33,260 bases of DNA from Bacteroidia bacterium (GTDB taxonomy: Bacteria; Bacteroidota; Bacteroidia; Cytophagales; Cyclobacteriaceae). The notes beneath the pieces were generated by a model. The model worked only from the letters and a program-made list of their open reading frames with translations, made no database searches and was not told where the DNA came from. Positions within the stretch are counted from its first letter, which is position 1, and every line of letters starts with the position of its first letter. The translations under genes were made by a program, and so were the position numbers. Shown here piece after piece: positions 32,290 through 33,260 of the stretch. The DNA is taken from the NCBI GenBank assembly GCA_030426345.1, contig JAUHYU010000058.1:1-33260 (forward strand). The letters run 5' to 3'.

Positions 32290-33260
32290 GTGCACATCAA
32301 AAAGTATTTTTCTGTTTTAGAGTGGCTCCCAACATATCGCAAAAGCGACCTGAAAGGTGATATTTGGGCTGGGCTCACTGTCGGAGTATTGTTGGTACCG
32401 CAAGGAATGGCCTACGCTATGCTGGCAGGATTACCTCCGATATATGGATTATACGCATCGTTTTTGCCACAGGTAGCCTATTCCATTTTTGGAACTTCCA
32501 GGCAATTGTCCGTCGCACCTGTTGCTATGATCTCGCTGCTTATTGGTGCTGGGGTTGGTAAAATGGCCACTGCCGGAACTGACGCATACATACAACTAGC
32601 CATATTGCTTGCTATGGTTGTTGGCATACTACAATTGCTTTTCGGTTTATTTCGCATGGGTTTTTTGGTCAATCTGTTGTCGCAACCGGTCATTAGCGGG
32701 TACACTTCAGCGGCGGCAATCATTATTGGGCTTAGTCAGGTAAAGCATCTTATTGGCATCGATATGACCAATAGCAACTTGATTCATGAAGTGATAGTAC
32801 AAATAACCGCTCATATTGGCCAGGCTAATCTATCCACAGTCTTCACAGGTATTGCGAGCATCATCATGCTTGTGGTATTGAGAAAGCTCAACAAATCCAT
32901 ACCCGGGCCAATAATACTCGTTGTCATGGGGATCATTGCTGTTTGGCTGCTCGGACTGGATAAAAATGGAGTAAGCATCGTAGGTGTAGTTCCTGATGGA
33001 TTGCCTCATTTTTCCACGCCAAATATTACACTTCAGGATATCAGCAATCTTTTTCCCCTAGCCCTGATCATATCTTTGGTAAGTTTTATGGAATCAATCT
33101 CTATCGCCAAAACCGTCCAAGCCAAGAGAAAAAATTATAAAGTATCAGCCAATAATGAATTAATGGGTTTGGGCTTGAGCAATATTACCAGCTCCTTTCT
33201 TGGTGAGTTTCCGGTTTCAGCAAGTTTTTCCAGAACGGTAGTCAACGAACAATCAGGAGC
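32290..33260 (+). CDS. SulP-family anion transporter, N-terminal part (3' end outside window)
   Basis: The frame is open from 32251 to the window edge. From the GTG at 32290 it gives 323 residues and continues beyond. The start HIKKYFSVLEWLPTYRKSDL is followed by the SulP signature: GDIWAGLTVGVLLVPQGMAYA, LAGLPPIYGLYASFLPQ, then IFGTSRQLSVAPVAMISLLI and GFLVNLLSQPVISGYTSAAA. Later come FPLALIISLVSFMESISIAK and SSFLGEFPVSASFSRTVVN. Members carry sulfate, bicarbonate or other anions; the C-terminal STAS domain would lie past the window, so the substrate is open. A TTG at 32266 would add eight residues but overlaps the promoter element. Confidence 0.92.
   Translation, partial: MHIKKYFSVLEWLPTYRKSDLKGDIWAGLTVGVLLVPQGMAYAMLAGLPPIYGLYASFLPQVAYSIFGTSRQLSVAPVAMISLLIGAGVGKMATAGTDAYIQLAILLAMVVGILQLLFGLFRMGFLVNLLSQPVISGYTSAAAIIIGLSQVKHLIGIDMTNSNLIHEVIVQITAHIGQANLSTVFTGIASIIMLVVLRKLNKSIPGPIILVVMGIIAVWLLGLDKNGVSIVGVVPDGLPHFSTPNITLQDISNLFPLALIISLVSFMESISIAKTVQAKRKNYKVSANNELMGLGLSNITSSFLGEFPVSASFSRTVVNEQSG

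Noticed and set aside
32364-32561. A plus-strand frame of 65 codons
   Set aside because: It is out of frame with the strong SulP coding sequence covering the same bases.
1-33260. Defence, toxin-antitoxin, secretion or biosynthetic cluster
   Set aside because: Every sizeable gene was assigned to housekeeping, envelope or single-enzyme functions, and no nuclease, toxin, NRPS/PKS or secretion-system gene was found.
1-33260. tRNA or rRNA genes
   Set aside because: No cloverleaf with a TTCGANNC-like arm or rRNA-like conserved stretch was seen in any intergenic region, though no covariance search could be run.

Overview
This window looks like a chromosomal segment of a Bacteroidota bacterium, probably of the Cytophagales type; the genus cannot be given. 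Composition is about 40% GC. Shine-Dalgarno sequences are largely absent, and many genes are preceded by the Bacteroidota -7 promoter element TAnnTTTG. Several proteins have Bacteroidota-style variants: AccD without its zinc ribbon, a GSCFA protein, a DUF4834 protein, a formimidoylglutamase-like ureohydrolase, CarB without its allosteric domain, and IleS of the eukaryote-like type. I see no rRNA, tRNA, CRISPR array, prophage or insertion sequence. The gene content is mostly housekeeping.

Layout. 1-2027 (minus): 3' part missing of a glycerolipid acyltransferase-like gene, then a coupled pair (methyltransferase and a membrane protein). 2200-6911: acpH (+), a secreted M28 peptidase (-), a lone SIS-domain GlmS-like isomerase (-), a Nudix hydrolase (+) and an RraA/HMG-aldolase-like protein (-). 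7150-10215: carB and a DUF4834 protein. 10247-12104 (minus): an AsmA-like protein and a 50-aa Lmo0937-type membrane peptide. 12466-21206 (plus): GSCFA protein, accD, nqrF standing alone, ureohydrolase, M14 carboxypeptidase, cystathionine beta-synthase. 21325-24646: a VirJ/AcvB-family hydrolase converging on mprF. 24890-25279: a small secreted protein (-). 25743-33260 (plus): an RND/MMPL exporter, ileS, lspA and the start of a SulP transporter. Lipid and envelope functions recur (acyltransferase, AcpH, AccD, MprF/VirJ, LspA, AsmA, MMPL).

The most striking signal is not a gene. A short motif, AAAATCCATGG in either orientation, recurs at 29 loci by eye (8-base core AATCCATG), about once per 1.1 kb where about one copy is expected by chance. 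Many copies share a longer flank, AAAAGCC about 3-4 bases upstream of AAAATCC. Copies are concentrated between genes and in variable genes and are rare in conserved ones; one back-to-back pair forms a perfect 34-bp palindrome serving as a terminator between convergent genes. Density, placement and paired-terminator use resemble the DNA uptake sequences of Neisseria and Pasteurellaceae, or a highly iterated palindrome such as HIP1. I know of no such element described for this phylum.

Other points of interest are the convergent aminoacyl-phosphatidylglycerol synthase and presumed hydrolase pair, and an IleRS whose HIGH motif is rearranged to GIHH, a form linked to extreme mupirocin resistance.
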